This document shows, piece by piece, positions 11,232-23,400 of a DNA stretch of 64,000 nucleotides; position 1 is the stretch's first letter; each line of letters opens with the position of its first letter. This stretch comes from Dioscorea cayenensis subsp. rotundata (lineage: Eukaryota; Streptophyta; Magnoliopsida; Dioscoreales; Dioscoreaceae), in NCBI RefSeq assembly GCF_009730915.1, contig NC_052489.1, positions 2,445,622 to 2,509,621 of the forward strand. Direction: 5' to 3'. Position numbers and translations under genes: made by a program. Under the pieces are notes generated by a model. The model saw only the letters and a list, made by a program, of their open reading frames with translations, did no database searches and had not been told where the DNA came from.

Positions 11232-12510
11232 CTGCAAGAAGACAGAATTAAATATACGTAAATATAAATATTAGGTCACATTTAACAAATGAAAGCTTAT
11301 CAAGACTGACAGCATCAAATAACATCCACATAAAAACAAGCGATGCGAAAACTTCAACAAGACACAACAAACACATTTATAGAAATAGAAAAACTACAGA
11401 AATAAAATTCTTACACCGCTAACATGATAACTGCACAATCAAAGAGATCAATTCAAAATCATTTCAAATAAACTATGCACAATAGGCAAATCAAATTGCA
11501 GAAACTTTGGTAAACTTCTAAGGCAGGTTAAACAAGAACCTTAGCAAGTTCTCTAACATAAGAAGCCAAAAGAAAGACAGTTGTGTGATCTTACCATCAT
11601 CAAAGCATGGCTACCACTAATATTCTTATCAACCCCCAAACAAATTCAGTTTGGGGTTTAGGCTTAACAGCAAATAACATGACAGGTTAAAACACAACTA
11701 ATAATACATTGTCATCTTCATTTCAGAGCATAAAGGGCATCTCTCTCAGATATATATGTGAAAAAAAGTTACAATATCAATTCGAGAGTTCAATGAAAAC
11801 AAAAAGTAAAGATGATGATAAACATTATGACAAATAAATAAATAAATCACACATAACACTATTTGTTACGGTAAACCAAATAACAACCTGAACCCTAAAA
11901 ATCCAATCCATCATGTCCCGCCATGCTATTAAAAATCGAGCATAAAGCTTCAACAAAGCTCTTAAAATTTTTCATCAATTTCTAACTTATGATGACTTAT
12001 TAACATATAATTACCAAACTTCTTACGAAAAGATGCTATAGAGATTTCTTAACAAAATTTTTAGCATATTATAACATACATAAATAACAATTATGAAAAA
12101 TCAGGCATATTTCTAAGGCTCCTGATAAAAATCAGATCTTTAGATTCGCAAACTCGTACAAAAAAAATTATATAGTAATCAAGAGAATAATTCCACAAAA
12201 ATCTACAATTAAAATCCATCAAAAAACAATCAAAGAGATCTAAATAATCACAAGAAGAAATCATCCAATAAAAACACAAATTCAATTCATAATAACCACC
12301 GGCCCAATCAAATCATACAAATCACACAAATTCGACTGGAAAACATCAAAGATCCACACAAACCTAAAACCACAATTAAATCCAAACCCTCAAACACCAA
12401 AACTACCATACAAAACCATGCGATCTCGATCGGGAATCCAAAATCAAAAACACCATAATTCATACCATAAAAAAGAAGAAACAAGAGAAAGAGATCAAGA
12501 GAACGCTCAC
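11232..12510 (-). other. Leader (5' UTR) intron of EF-1alpha
   Basis: On the minus strand a donor TTTTG|GTGAGCG at 12511/12510 pairs with an acceptor TTCTTGCAG at 11232, just 26 bases before the start codon. It is T-rich in the sense direction and about 1.28 kb long. Long leader introns are characteristic of plant eEF1A genes and usually enhance expression. No coding sequence is inside it. Confidence 0.8.
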
Positions 12511-12800
12511 CAAAAGAGATCCAAAGAGCGGCCGAGGTCACAGACGAAGACTATGGAGAGAAACCCTAGAACGGAGCTCAGCTATATATAGAACAAGTAT
12601 GATGACTAAATTACCCTTAGATTTTTTACTAACGGATAAGGGTATTTTCGTCAATTAGTAGGAAAAGGCGGTGCTCTTTCGGCCGTTGAGATGCTTTGAC
12701 CGTTCGATCGTTGATCCACGGCTGTGAAATTGGGATGTTATCGTGATCAAATAACAGCCGTCAGATGGATCACCAGCACCGTTTGGACTGGATTATTCTG
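12511..12800 (-). promoter_or_regulatory. EF-1alpha core promoter and leader exon
   Basis: In the minus sense a CTATATATAG TATA box lies at about 12583-12592, followed by a telo-box-like CTAGGGTTT (12551-12559) and the short leader exon up to the donor at 12511. Upstream there are GGTCAA/TTGACC W-box-like motifs near 12693-12700. A telo box just after the TATA box is typical of plant eEF1A and ribosomal-protein promoters. Confidence 0.7.
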
Positions 12801-13572
12801 ATGGATATTTATTATTTGATATTTTTTATTTTGTTTTAGATTAAATTTAATCGGATAACTTTATTTGATACCGCTTATCTATATGTTTATACAACTCAAA
12901 GGAAAGATAACAATTGTATAAATTTTATGATAAATATTGATTATTTTTAAAAAAAATATTTATCATTGAGTCACATCCCAAAAATCAAGCAAGGACAACC
13001 ACATGGTAGTCCAATAATTAGTACTATGTAATATTATGTAAATATTATATAATATTATAAAATTATTGTATATATTATTTATTTATTGTTCATTTATTAT
13101 TTTTTTAATAACACTTGTGATTTTTTTTTAAAAACCCAAAATAAAATATTTTGACTAACCATAAATAATTAAGGTTAAATAATAAAATATATGTGTCATT
13201 TGTTTAAAAATTTCAAAATATTAATACAATGGAATTATGTATTTAAAAAAATTATCTATTTATTTATAAAATAGATAAACCACGGAGTTAGTGGCATCAA
13301 CAGGAGCAAATAGTGAATATCCGATCCCTACACTCTCATTCGGGATACAAAATTTAGTAAGTCCGTGTGTTGGTGAACTATGAACTCTTTAGTAATATTT
13401 AATTTTAATTATGCATTTTAAAAAAATTATTAATTTATGATTTATTTTATTTAATTTATATTTAATTAGTTTTACTCTTCTCATTCCGGTAGAAAGCAAG
13501 AACCATAACAAAAATGTTTGAAGAAATGAAATTTCTACCGGTTACTTAGCAGTGCTAGTACAGTAGTACTAT

Positions 13573-13607
<35 letters not shown>

Positions 13608-13714
13608 TAGAAAAAGAGATGAAACATGTGAACCCATGGTACTATCACAACATGCCTTTTAAAGCATTAATTATAGAAAGAACCTCCATCTTTCTGCCAC
13701 CTTTCTCAGTGCTC

Positions 13715-13757
<43 letters not shown>

Positions 13758-14000
13758 TCACTCAATATAATAAATAAATAAATAAATAAATAATTCAAGA
13801 ATTTTCCAAAATTTTTTATTTAAAAATAAATGACCATAAATATCATACAATAATAAAAGCTTCTGACTGTTGCTATCTCTGAACTCTGAATCAGCTCCAC
13901 ACTGCAAGCTCTGTTCCTCCTGCAAACCCATCAAATCTCAGCAATCTTTTCTCTTTTATCTTGTCACCAGTCTTCTTCTACCAAGCCAATCAAATCACTA
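12801..14000. other. AT-rich intergenic region with microsatellites
   Basis: Contains a (TTTA)n tract at about 13571-13608 and a (TTA)n tract at about 13716-13758, both uninterrupted. No gene or transposon was recognised. The promoter and 5' UTR of the PHP gene lie at the right end. Confidence 0.6.
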
Positions 14001-14010
14001 GTGGAGATTC

Positions 14011-14073
14011 ATGGGAAAGCTGGAAGCTTTTCATGTGTCTGTGAAGAAATTCATGGTTTTTGCTTTGTGGTGA
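14011..14073 (+). promoter_or_regulatory. Upstream ORF of the PHP-domain gene
   Basis: An ATG at 14011 opens a 20-codon frame ended by TGA at 14071-14073, 83 bases before the chosen main start at 14157 and in a different frame. It should reduce downstream initiation if included in the transcript. Position of the transcription start is not known. Confidence 0.4.
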
Positions 14074-14156
14074 TCTTGGAACCTCCCAAAGATCACACCT
14101 TTTGCTGGTTTTTAGAGCATTTGGGATTGGAGACTATCAAAGATTCTAGCTTTTTG

Positions 14157-15978
14157 ATGATTTCTAATAGCCCTCAGAGAAGCAGTGGGAGCAGCCCAGA
14201 AACCCTTGGTGATGTGCACTGTAGTGCTAAGAAGACAAACAAGAAGAAGAGGTTGAGGAAGAGGAAGAGGAACAAGAAGAAGGTGACTCCTGAGCTTATT
14301 CTTGCTTCCAACTATGTCTACCATTGGGCTTTTGGTTGCCTTGCTGATGATCCTGATAAGGTTGCAGACCGTGTCTTGTTTGAGCTCCATTGTCATTCTT
14401 CTTGCAGTGATGGCTTCTTGCCGCCCTCTGCGGTTGTTGAACGAGCTCATGGCAACGGGGTGAGCTTCCTTCGTCTTTGAATCCTGCAAAGTTTCATTCT
14501 CTGGTTGTGAAAGTTATTGAGTTTTAGATGTTGCATGCAAGGTGCTTGATGATTTTACCGAATGAGGAAACCAAAAACCAAACTTTGTTTGCCCGTGGGT
14601 TCGTCATTATTGAACTGTTTTCTTGAACTCTTTCTTGCAGTTTTAAGTATATTTATGCTTGCTTCGCAAATTAATAGTTATTGACATTGAGGATGATTTG
14701 CATTAAACGGCATGATAGGAATGCTTTGTGATCAGAACAGGTGAAGGTACTCGCATTGACGGATCATGATACAATGGCTGGTGTTTCAGAGGCCATGGAA
14801 GCCGCTCGCAAATTCAATATCAAGGTCATACCCGGTGTCGAAATTAGCACTGTCTACTCTGCAAGGTAATATTTTTCTTCTTAAATATAGTTATCAGTGC
14901 ATGTTCATTGTTTCTTGGTGTCTAATATCTTGTCGATTTAAAGGGAAGAGACTGAAATTGAGGAGCCTGTGCATATACTTGCATACTATGGTAGTTGTGG
15001 GCCTGCAAGATATGAAGAACTAGACCGGGTATTGGTTGCCATTAGAGAAGGTCGTTACCTTCGAGCACGAGAGATGTTGATTAAACTCAGTGAACTTAAG
15101 ATGCCTCTTGAGTGGGAGCATGTTGTGAAGATAGCAGGGAATGGAGTGGCTCCGGGGCGGTTGCATGTGGCTCAAGCTTTGGTAGAAGCAGGGTATGTGG
15201 AGAATTTAAAGCAAGCGTTTAGTCGATATCTGTATGACGGTGGACCTGCATATGCCAAGTAAAAATTCCTACCATTTGCAAAATGACTTTGACCTATCTG
15301 TATGTTTTGTTCATGGTATACTGAAATATTCTTGATGCAGGGGCAATGAACCATTTGCTGAAGTAGTTGTGCAACTAATTTGTCGCACCGGTGGTGTAGC
15401 TGCTTTAGCTCATCCTTGGGCATTGAAAAATCCCCTCACCATTATTAAGAGCTTGAAAGCTGCTGGCCTTCATGCGATTGAGGTTTACAGAAGTGATGGC
15501 AAACTTGCTGGTATGATATTTCTGATATTCCCGGCTTCATTGCTTGTTTTGTGTGTATAGTGTTCTATAGTTCTGTGTGCTCGTTATTTGGACAGGCTTC
15601 AGTGACCTAGCTGATACTTACGGGCTTGTGAAGCTCGGAGGATCGGATTATCACGGAAGAAGGGGTGACGATGAGCCTGATCTAGGATGTGTTGATCTTC
15701 CCGTCTTTGATGTTTATGACTTCTTGAAGCTGGCTCGATCCATTTGGTATGATGCTATGAAAGGCATGCTATTAAATTTTGCTGAGAAACCAGTGCATGT
15801 GAACATAGATGAACTTTTGAGGTTCGGGAAATTAAATGATGACACTATCAGTGAATGCTCGCCTTCATTGCTAGATAATGAAGAGAATGCAGCTGCTGAA
15901 TTTGAAGCCATTAGACTGAAACTTTCTCACATTATGCTTAACATTAGTGGTCTTCAAATGTCTGTGATGAGTGGATAG
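14157..15978 (+). CDS. PHP-domain phosphoesterase (TrpH/RNase AM-like)
   Basis: Five exons (14157-14459, 14741-14865, 14944-15258, 15341-15510, 15596-15978) join in frame to 431 residues. A Lys/Arg-rich N-terminus (KKRLRKRKRNKKK, possible nuclear signal) precedes a complete PHP domain: FELHCHSSCSDG (motif 1), LALTDHDTMAG (motif 2), PGVEIST, AALAHPWALK and GGSDYHG, which bind two or three catalytic metals. Bacterial relatives (TrpH/YciV, RNase AM) release nucleoside 5'-monophosphates from RNA ends and from 3',5'-bisphosphonucleotides; the plant substrate is inferred. It resembles Arabidopsis At2g13840. The start at 14157 is the first in-frame ATG; the frame is open further upstream without one. 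The C-terminal 90 residues, after the last metal motif, look family-specific. Confidence 0.92.
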
Positions 15979-16556
15979 CACATTTTTTGTTTCTGTCAGA
16001 GTGTTTGTTGGGTTAAACTATAACTTTGATCGATTATTTTTCATACGATCAGTTTATTGTGATATTATTTACTCGCTGCTCTTGCTCTTGATTCAAATTT
16101 ATTGCAAGAACAGAGTTCATCACCAAAGTATTCAGAGCTAACCGTCGAAATAGAATTTCTACTTGTTTGGAATTAGTTTTCATCTGAAATTGCTCTGTTT
16201 CTGATGTTTGTGAATATTGAATTTCATCAGTTTATAATCAACAGATTATTAGAAAGGATTGCAATGCATCTTCATGTTTACATAAATTTTATCAGTTAAC
16301 TTTTGAATGTTATTGGTTTATCATCAACAGATTATTATCTCTATTGTTTGTTTTTTTGGTTGCTCTTTGTAAAACTTTTGTTTGTTTTCTTTAATGTCTT
16401 TTTGTGAGTAGTTAAGATGTCATGATAATTTAGATTATCTTCTGTTCTCTCTTCTAAGCCTTAATTGCTTTTTTTAATTCTCATTTTAAAAAAATGCCAA
16501 GCAATTGGGTAATAAAAATAAAGAAACATCATTACAGGGCAATTCTTGTGCATGAT

Positions 16557-17177
16557 TAGAGCTATAAATGAACTAGTGTGTTCATTAAAAGCTGGAAAGC
16601 TCGGCTCGCTTATTTATTAAAGGAAATAAGTGGGTCTGAATTCAATTTCTAAGTTTGTAAGGTAAATGAGTCAAGTTTGAAACACTATTAAGTTTGGCTT
16701 GTTAAGGCTCAAGAACAATTTATTTATAGTATCATTATCACAGCGTATTTATAAGAATCATTTATAAAATTATTTGTAGTATAATTGATAAGTTTAATTA
16801 AATACAGTATTTATAGAACCGATTATAGTAACAATAACCCTGTTTCTTTATGGAATCATTAATAATAATGTCACAAAAATATTACCCGGCATTTTAGTAT
16901 TAATTAAAAAAAATGATAATAAGAATTGTGTATAATTTTTTACTACAATAAAATTAATATTATTTTTAAAAAAAATGACCGAGTTTTATTGAGTTAACGA
17001 ATCGAGCCTGGAGCGTTAAAATTTCACAAAACTTGAAAATTTCACAAAACTTGAAATAGGTTTGCGCTCTACTCGAGCTCGGTTAAAATAGGTTTGAACT
17101 CAATTTAGACTCAGTTAAATTAATGACTAGTCAAACTTAAATATGTCCAAACTTGGCTTGTCTTGTTTACAGCCCTA
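16557..17177. mobile_element. hAT-type MITE with 8 bp target-site duplication
   Basis: TGCATGAT occurs at 16549-16556 and again at 17178-17185. Between them a 621 bp element begins TAGAGCTATAAATGAAC and ends with the complement of TAGGGCTGTAAACAAG, an imperfect terminal inverted repeat. The 8 bp duplication and TAGRGCTRTAAA ends fit non-autonomous hAT elements; if the next T is counted the duplication is 9 bp, which would also fit Mutator. No transposase ORF. Confidence 0.8.
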
Positions 17178-17185
17178 TGCATGAT

Positions 17186-19250
17186 TGGCCGGAGAATTGG
17201 AGATAATAACTTTTTATTTTGCATATGCACCCTCATAAAGCATCATAATTCGTATACACCCCTGTGATAACTTTTTCTTTGTGAGAGATTTAAATTATTC
17301 CTTGGTTTGGCTAGAATTTAGCATTTGCATAAAAAATATCTATCACTGTTTATCAACCTTCAATTGAAGAGAGACATGTGTCCCCAACCTCACTTTTATA
17401 GACTAGTCAATTAGAAAAATCTTTCATTCTTGGTAGTTAAAAACAATCCATCCATGTCTTTGATTTAGACGTTGATTACTTTTAGTTAAGATAATAATAA
17501 TCGCTATTAAATTACCTTACTATTGTGTCACCTTTCAACAATTACAATAGGCCTTGTAAATATAGATATTTCCAAGAATTTATATGTATTCTACACTTAA
17601 TCATATAAAATATTCATACGTATTTTTTACTGCATCAAAAACTAAAATTATAAGATTTATAATTAACATTCTGTATTTTTTCTTAAATAATTATTTTAAT
17701 TTTAATAAAATGTAAATATAATTAAGGATAGGGAAAAATGATTTATTAATTCTTGACAAATTCAAAACGTCCCAGACAAACCCTCTGACATTTAAATTTT
17801 CTAGATATACCCGTTTTGCTCAGTACATTTTTTTTATCACTGTAGTTTATTCCGTCAGTTTATTTTATCTTGTAATAAGTATTTTCCCACTTAATATTTA
17901 TAATTTTTATTTAACATTACATATTTACGTATAATCACATAAGTTTTTACTTAAAATCTGACGTTCTAGTTTAATATTATGAGTTTCGCTTAAAAATCTG
18001 ATATTCTTATTTAAAATTATATGTTCAGTTTAAAAAATTGAGAGTCAATCTTGTCAATATTAGCTTGTTAAAAGGCCTAAAAAATAATCTTAAATTTTTT
18101 TAAAAAAATACTCAAAGTCACAGAATTTTTGTATGAATACCTTGATTTCAGATGAACTATTTGTTCATTACTAATCCAGGATATTATCAAGGATAAAAAA
18201 ACCCTTTTTCCGTACCCAGTGGGGCCCACGGTTTGGACCGTGGACTCATCGGATCATCGAGAACACGGTAGCCGGTTGTTAACCGTCATTTTACCGGGGT
18301 TAACAGGTGTTACTTAACGGACCGTTATATATCGTCTTATAAATGATCGTTAAGGTGATGATGAACACGTGTCACGCGATCTGCATGCCATAAGGATTAC
18401 CGAGGCTCAACAGTCGACCACGTGGCGTATCTAAACACACTAGTGTCGGTTATCATTATACTACTTTTATTTGGATATAAAGTGCTTGTGGACCCCGTTG
18501 GTACTTTGCTGGGTTGATAGGACTCATTTGGATGCTACTTGTCTTCATCTTGACCGTTGGATTATATCTCAGATATTTCGACCGTTGGATTTTAATATTC
18601 TAGCGATGTATGGCCAGATACAGAAAGCAAGAATAATACATTTTAAAAATTTTAAATTTTTATAAACATCGGTGATAATGGTAAGTTCACAATCCAAACT
18701 TTTTATCTTTGATTAAAAATACACGGATTAAATAATTAATTTTTAATCAACTATTAATATCAATTTTTTTAACTCATAAATGCACATAATTATATAACAA
18801 AAAATATAAAAAATTCAATAGTGAAAAATGAGATACAGAGAGTTATATACAGTATGTTTCATTTTATTCGGCTGATTATGATTTTAATAATAATCCAATC
18901 AATCATAATCAGTTGGATTCGGAAAAAATAGAATTTTGGATACTATTTATTCCATTATTTACATATTTTTTTGTGTAAGTCTTTTGCTGTTTGATTCTTT
19001 TTCAATTTTTTTTATTCGGTTGATGAATCACCATCTATATATATAAATTTAAATTTTAAATAATTGAATTATTTTTTTCTAAAAAAAACTGTGATTTGAC
19101 ATTTCAGCAATCAAAATTCAAAATTAATATTTTTTTAATAACAGTAAAAAGAAATAAATAATAATTTAAATTATTGAAGAAAAAAAAAGAATGCAGACAA
19201 AATACGAAGGCGGTGACAGGAGCACAAAACGACAAAACTGACCATGAGGT
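17186..19250. other. Intergenic region upstream of the WD40 gene
   Basis: AT-rich with one GC-richer block at about 18200-18440 holding several CACGTG/ACGTG and CACGTGTC (ABRE/G-box-like) motifs. This resembles a distal promoter or enhancer. No gene recognised. Confidence 0.4.
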
Positions 19251-19407
19251 CAGGTAATAAACGGCCGTTAACGGCGTTACTTGGCGGGCCCCACGGCTGG
19301 GGTCCTCTCGCTTCACTGTCGCGCCATTTTGTCTATTTATATCACTAGGGTTTCAGTATCTCAAGATCCTCAGAACTCTTCGAGAGCTTTTGGAGCTGCG
19401 ATTCAGG
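19251..19407 (+). promoter_or_regulatory. Core promoter and leader exon of the WD40 gene
   Basis: A GC-rich stretch with an E2F-like CGCGCCATTTTG at about 19320 is followed by TATTTATA near 19334-19341 and a CTAGGGTTT telo-box. A leader exon ends at GATTCAG|GTATAT (about 19406). A leader intron then runs to a poorly defined acceptor near 20437, placing the coding start in the next exon. Confidence 0.6.
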
Positions 19408-20480
19408 TATATATTTTCTTTAATCTGATGTGATTGTTGGTAATTCTGGATCGAAATCTGGTTTTGGATCGGAGAATTGAAGGTGTTGGTTTGTTTTTTG
19501 TATGATAATTGTGATTTTTTGGGTGTTGTGTTTTTGTTTTTTTATTATTATGGCGAGGATCATTCTGAAGCTCGTTTGATTGAGTTTCAGGCATTATAAG
19601 GTTTTGGCTGCGTTTTTGGAGTTGGGTTTGGCTTGTGGATGGGGTGGAGTGTCTTAGTTGTATACTTTCGTGTGTTTTGAATGAAATCCTTTGTGGAGAG
19701 CTTGTTTGATCGGTTTATTATTATTATTATTATTAGTTGTTTTTGTTGTTGTTGTTTTGGTTTTTGTTTTGGATTATTTGTTTTTTAATGTGAACTTTGG
19801 TGGTTTCCCCTGTTCTTGTTTGATTTCTTTGAGGTTTCTTGTTATTTGGCAATTGACTGCATCTTGGAGTTTGATTTATCCAGTCATTGTACTTTGGTTA
19901 TGCTCTTACGGGAAAAGTTGGAGAAATTAGAACCCAAAAAATGAAAATTTTCTAGGGAAAAGTAAGGATAGTATATAAAAAAAGTTCCTTTTTATTCCAT
20001 TTCCCTGAATCCAGCACACTATATGCCGTTATATTTGGCTCTGCTTGCTTGGGGAGGCGGTATTTTTATTTGCTTCCTTAATTTATTTTTGTCTATTCGG
20101 ATCAGCTGTTTTGTGGTATCTTTGGATTTGAATTGGTTTTTTCTCTCTGTGATGTGATTTTTTTGATTTATTCGTGCTTGGACACTTGTCTCTTTTATTC
20201 AGAAAAAAAGGTTATTCTATTGATGAACAGTATAAATTTGCTAGATCCTCCAAGCTGGAAATTTGCATATAATACCTTTTCCTGATTCTCTTTTCCTTTG
20301 TAGCTATGCCCAAAAGTTCTTAATATAGAACTGCACTGTTTGCACGCTTTATCCAGTATCTTCTTTATAATTTGTCCTGCTGTCTATTGGTCACTGTATT
20401 TGTGATTGGTCTCGAATTATTTTTTTATAAATAAAGAAAAAGACAGAATTGCTAATTGTAAGTTGGTCTATATTGAAGCT

Positions 20481-23400
20481 ATGGCACAATTCTTTAACAA
20501 TGATCTTGATTATGTCGTGGAAGACTATTATGACGTGGCGGAGTTTGATGACAATCCATTTGAGAATGATGATAATTTTGGCGAAGATGAGGTATGCTGA
20601 TTTCTTTTGATTCTGAATATGAAATATCTGATCTTGTTTTAGATTCTGATGGTTGAAGTGGGCACTCTTCCTTGATTCTTCAGGGGAAGCAGAAGACTGA
20701 TACATCAGCTTTAGATGCCCGGAATGGGAAGGATATACAAGGGATTCCATGGGAAAGGTTGAAACATACCAGGGATGAGTACCGTCAGTTGAGGTTGAAG
20801 CAGTATAAAAACTATGAGAATCTTCCTCATCCAGCTGCTGGTCTCAGAAAGGTATGCATCTTTGTATTTGTTTAAGGTGGTAGAGCAAACTCAGATAAGC
20901 ATAGCAGCTCCGAAGAGCTGCAATTGCCTCTTTGTCAAAAAAGTAGGACTCAAACTATTGGCGAGGTTTCCCAGTTTAGTAAACTTTTAGGCTATTGCTT
21001 CATCCCTTTTCTCAAAAAAAGATTGATCTGTTCTCCATCAAAATAGTAGTTGTTCTTTCATGGCAATATCTTGTCCATTACAAAATGTCCCTCCTATTCA
21101 TAATTCTTGGAAGTTATAACAGCCATCGGCTGTGGAGAGTAATTTGTTGAATTTTAACCTTCTTCACTTTCTCCAAGTGAATCCTTGGATCTCAATTGAA
21201 ATCTTAACCATATTCTCAGCCTATGTGGTGCCACAAATCAATTTAATGATGGTCTATCTTTTTTTTTATGACTTTGTTACAACACTTGCAACAAATTTCT
21301 TTTGGATGTTCCAAGTCCATCTATACCCTTGCATCACCAATCATGTAGACATTAGCCGCACATTTTCTAGGACGTCTACATTTTGACTTAGCCACCTGCA
21401 TATGCATGGGTTTGTGGTTCTTTTATGCTGCTAGGTGGTTAGTGTTCCATTTGCCAGAATCAATTGGAAAAGTAATTGACAATTTTCTTGTATGGGTTTT
21501 TGTAAATGGGCTTTAGCAGGAATGCAAAGAAGTGGAAATAGGACGGACTTTCTATGATTTTCAATTCAACACAAGGCTCGTGAAATCCACTATAGTGCAT
21601 TTTCAGGTGCAAATATTCTTCAATAACTATTTCTGCATTGTGAATTTTGTTTTCTTGAATATTCTAATAAGGAACTCAGTTAGGCTACTCTTTATTTCTT
21701 AGTTTATGCATATTAGTTATACTCTTCAGTTACCACAATTGATTGCTTTCTTGTTGCTAATTGTATTTAAAATAGACTGAAGGAGGAGTATTAATTTATT
21801 TATGGATACAGTACATTAACAAGGTTGCTATAGTTCCTTACAGCCAATTAGATGTATTTAAAATGGTGCATTTTAGCTTGCAGTACTTCCATGGTCATCA
21901 TCCCATGTGATGTTCTGCCTTTTTTTAATTATTATTATAGTTCACTTAGGGAGCTTTTCAACTTCTCTTTGATCATTTTACCATCATTCTCAGGGCATAA
22001 ATACATAAGCTTTTAGAATGTTAGTCTGTTATTGATCACATATTTTGCACTCAGTTCTAATTAGGTGCCTGGTTAAAATACTGAGATAGTTACGTTTTAT
22101 CACATAATGCTCAACACAATTTTAAGTCTTGGAGTTACTGTCTTGTCTCTGTGAGGCTGGTGGACCAGATTGGTGCATTTTACTTTCTCTTCTTCTTCTT
22201 TGTGTGTGTATGTGTTTTTAATGTTTAAATTTAGCTATTGTACTTCTTTGTGAACTCTTAATTCAAAACTGTACTGGCATCAATTTCTATATTTGGTAAA
22301 GCCTTGTAGTTTTGCAGGTTATCTGTGCATACCCTTTATTTTTTGTATGGAACTGTAGTTTGACTATCTTGTCCTCTTGACTTAATTTCTATTTGCGTCA
22401 TCCAGCATCATTGTATTTCTAATAAAGGTAAGAATTTCATTCTTTTTGTCAAAAGCTAGTATTAAGTTTATAATTGTTTGAGGCATATATGTCATTGAGT
22501 TTATATTGCAGTTAATTCTTCAAAATAAATGATTCAATGTTCTAGTCTTATTATCTTATTTTATATAGATTGGATCCCTAATCTTTTTGTTTTGAACAGT
22601 TAGCTTTGTAAAAGAAATTGTTCTTAAACTATTGGCAGACGGGGTGACTGTATCTGTTACACATGTGGCTGTGATTTATTTGATTAAGTATGCTAAATCT
22701 AATATACAGTCATTGGAGGGATGCTTGGCTATGCATAAGTGATTGCTTTTTCAGCTCTTAACCTAGCTTGCATTCTCTAATAGATTGATTCTGGCAGCAT
22801 TCCTTGGTGCAAGACCAATAATAATAGTTGATTTCTTTAACTTTGAAAGATTCAATGTTATTTATGGATATTGGTGTTGTGCATTATTTTGCTGATGCAT
22901 ATCAGTTGGTTCCCCTTACTGTTACTGCATTAATTGTGAAGACCTTTTATTATTTGCGGTTCTCTGTATCTTCATGTCATCTTGTTCATAGACTGCATAT
23001 GATCATCATTGGATCAACTTTAACAGTGTTCCATGCTTGCATTCTCATATTCTGCTGACGTTAATAGTAGTTATATCTGCCTTAATGAGTGCTCAAGTAC
23101 CATGTTATGTTTGTTGTTCATCATATCTGATCGATAAACAATTGGATTGATTACGATAAATTTGTTGTTGGTTTGTGCTTTTACAATTTCAAATCTTGAT
23201 CTGTTTTAATGAACTGATAACAATTTGTTCTTCTTAACCCCTTATGTCATCTCTGATATTTAGCAGTGGGCACATTTATAACATGTTCTACCAACATTAA
23301 AAAGCAGGATGATTCCTGAGAAGCTGGCGCGATAAGGAGGCCTTTCCATATGGTATGATGGGATACATTTTGTGTTTAACGGCCTCTTGGTCAACAGTCA

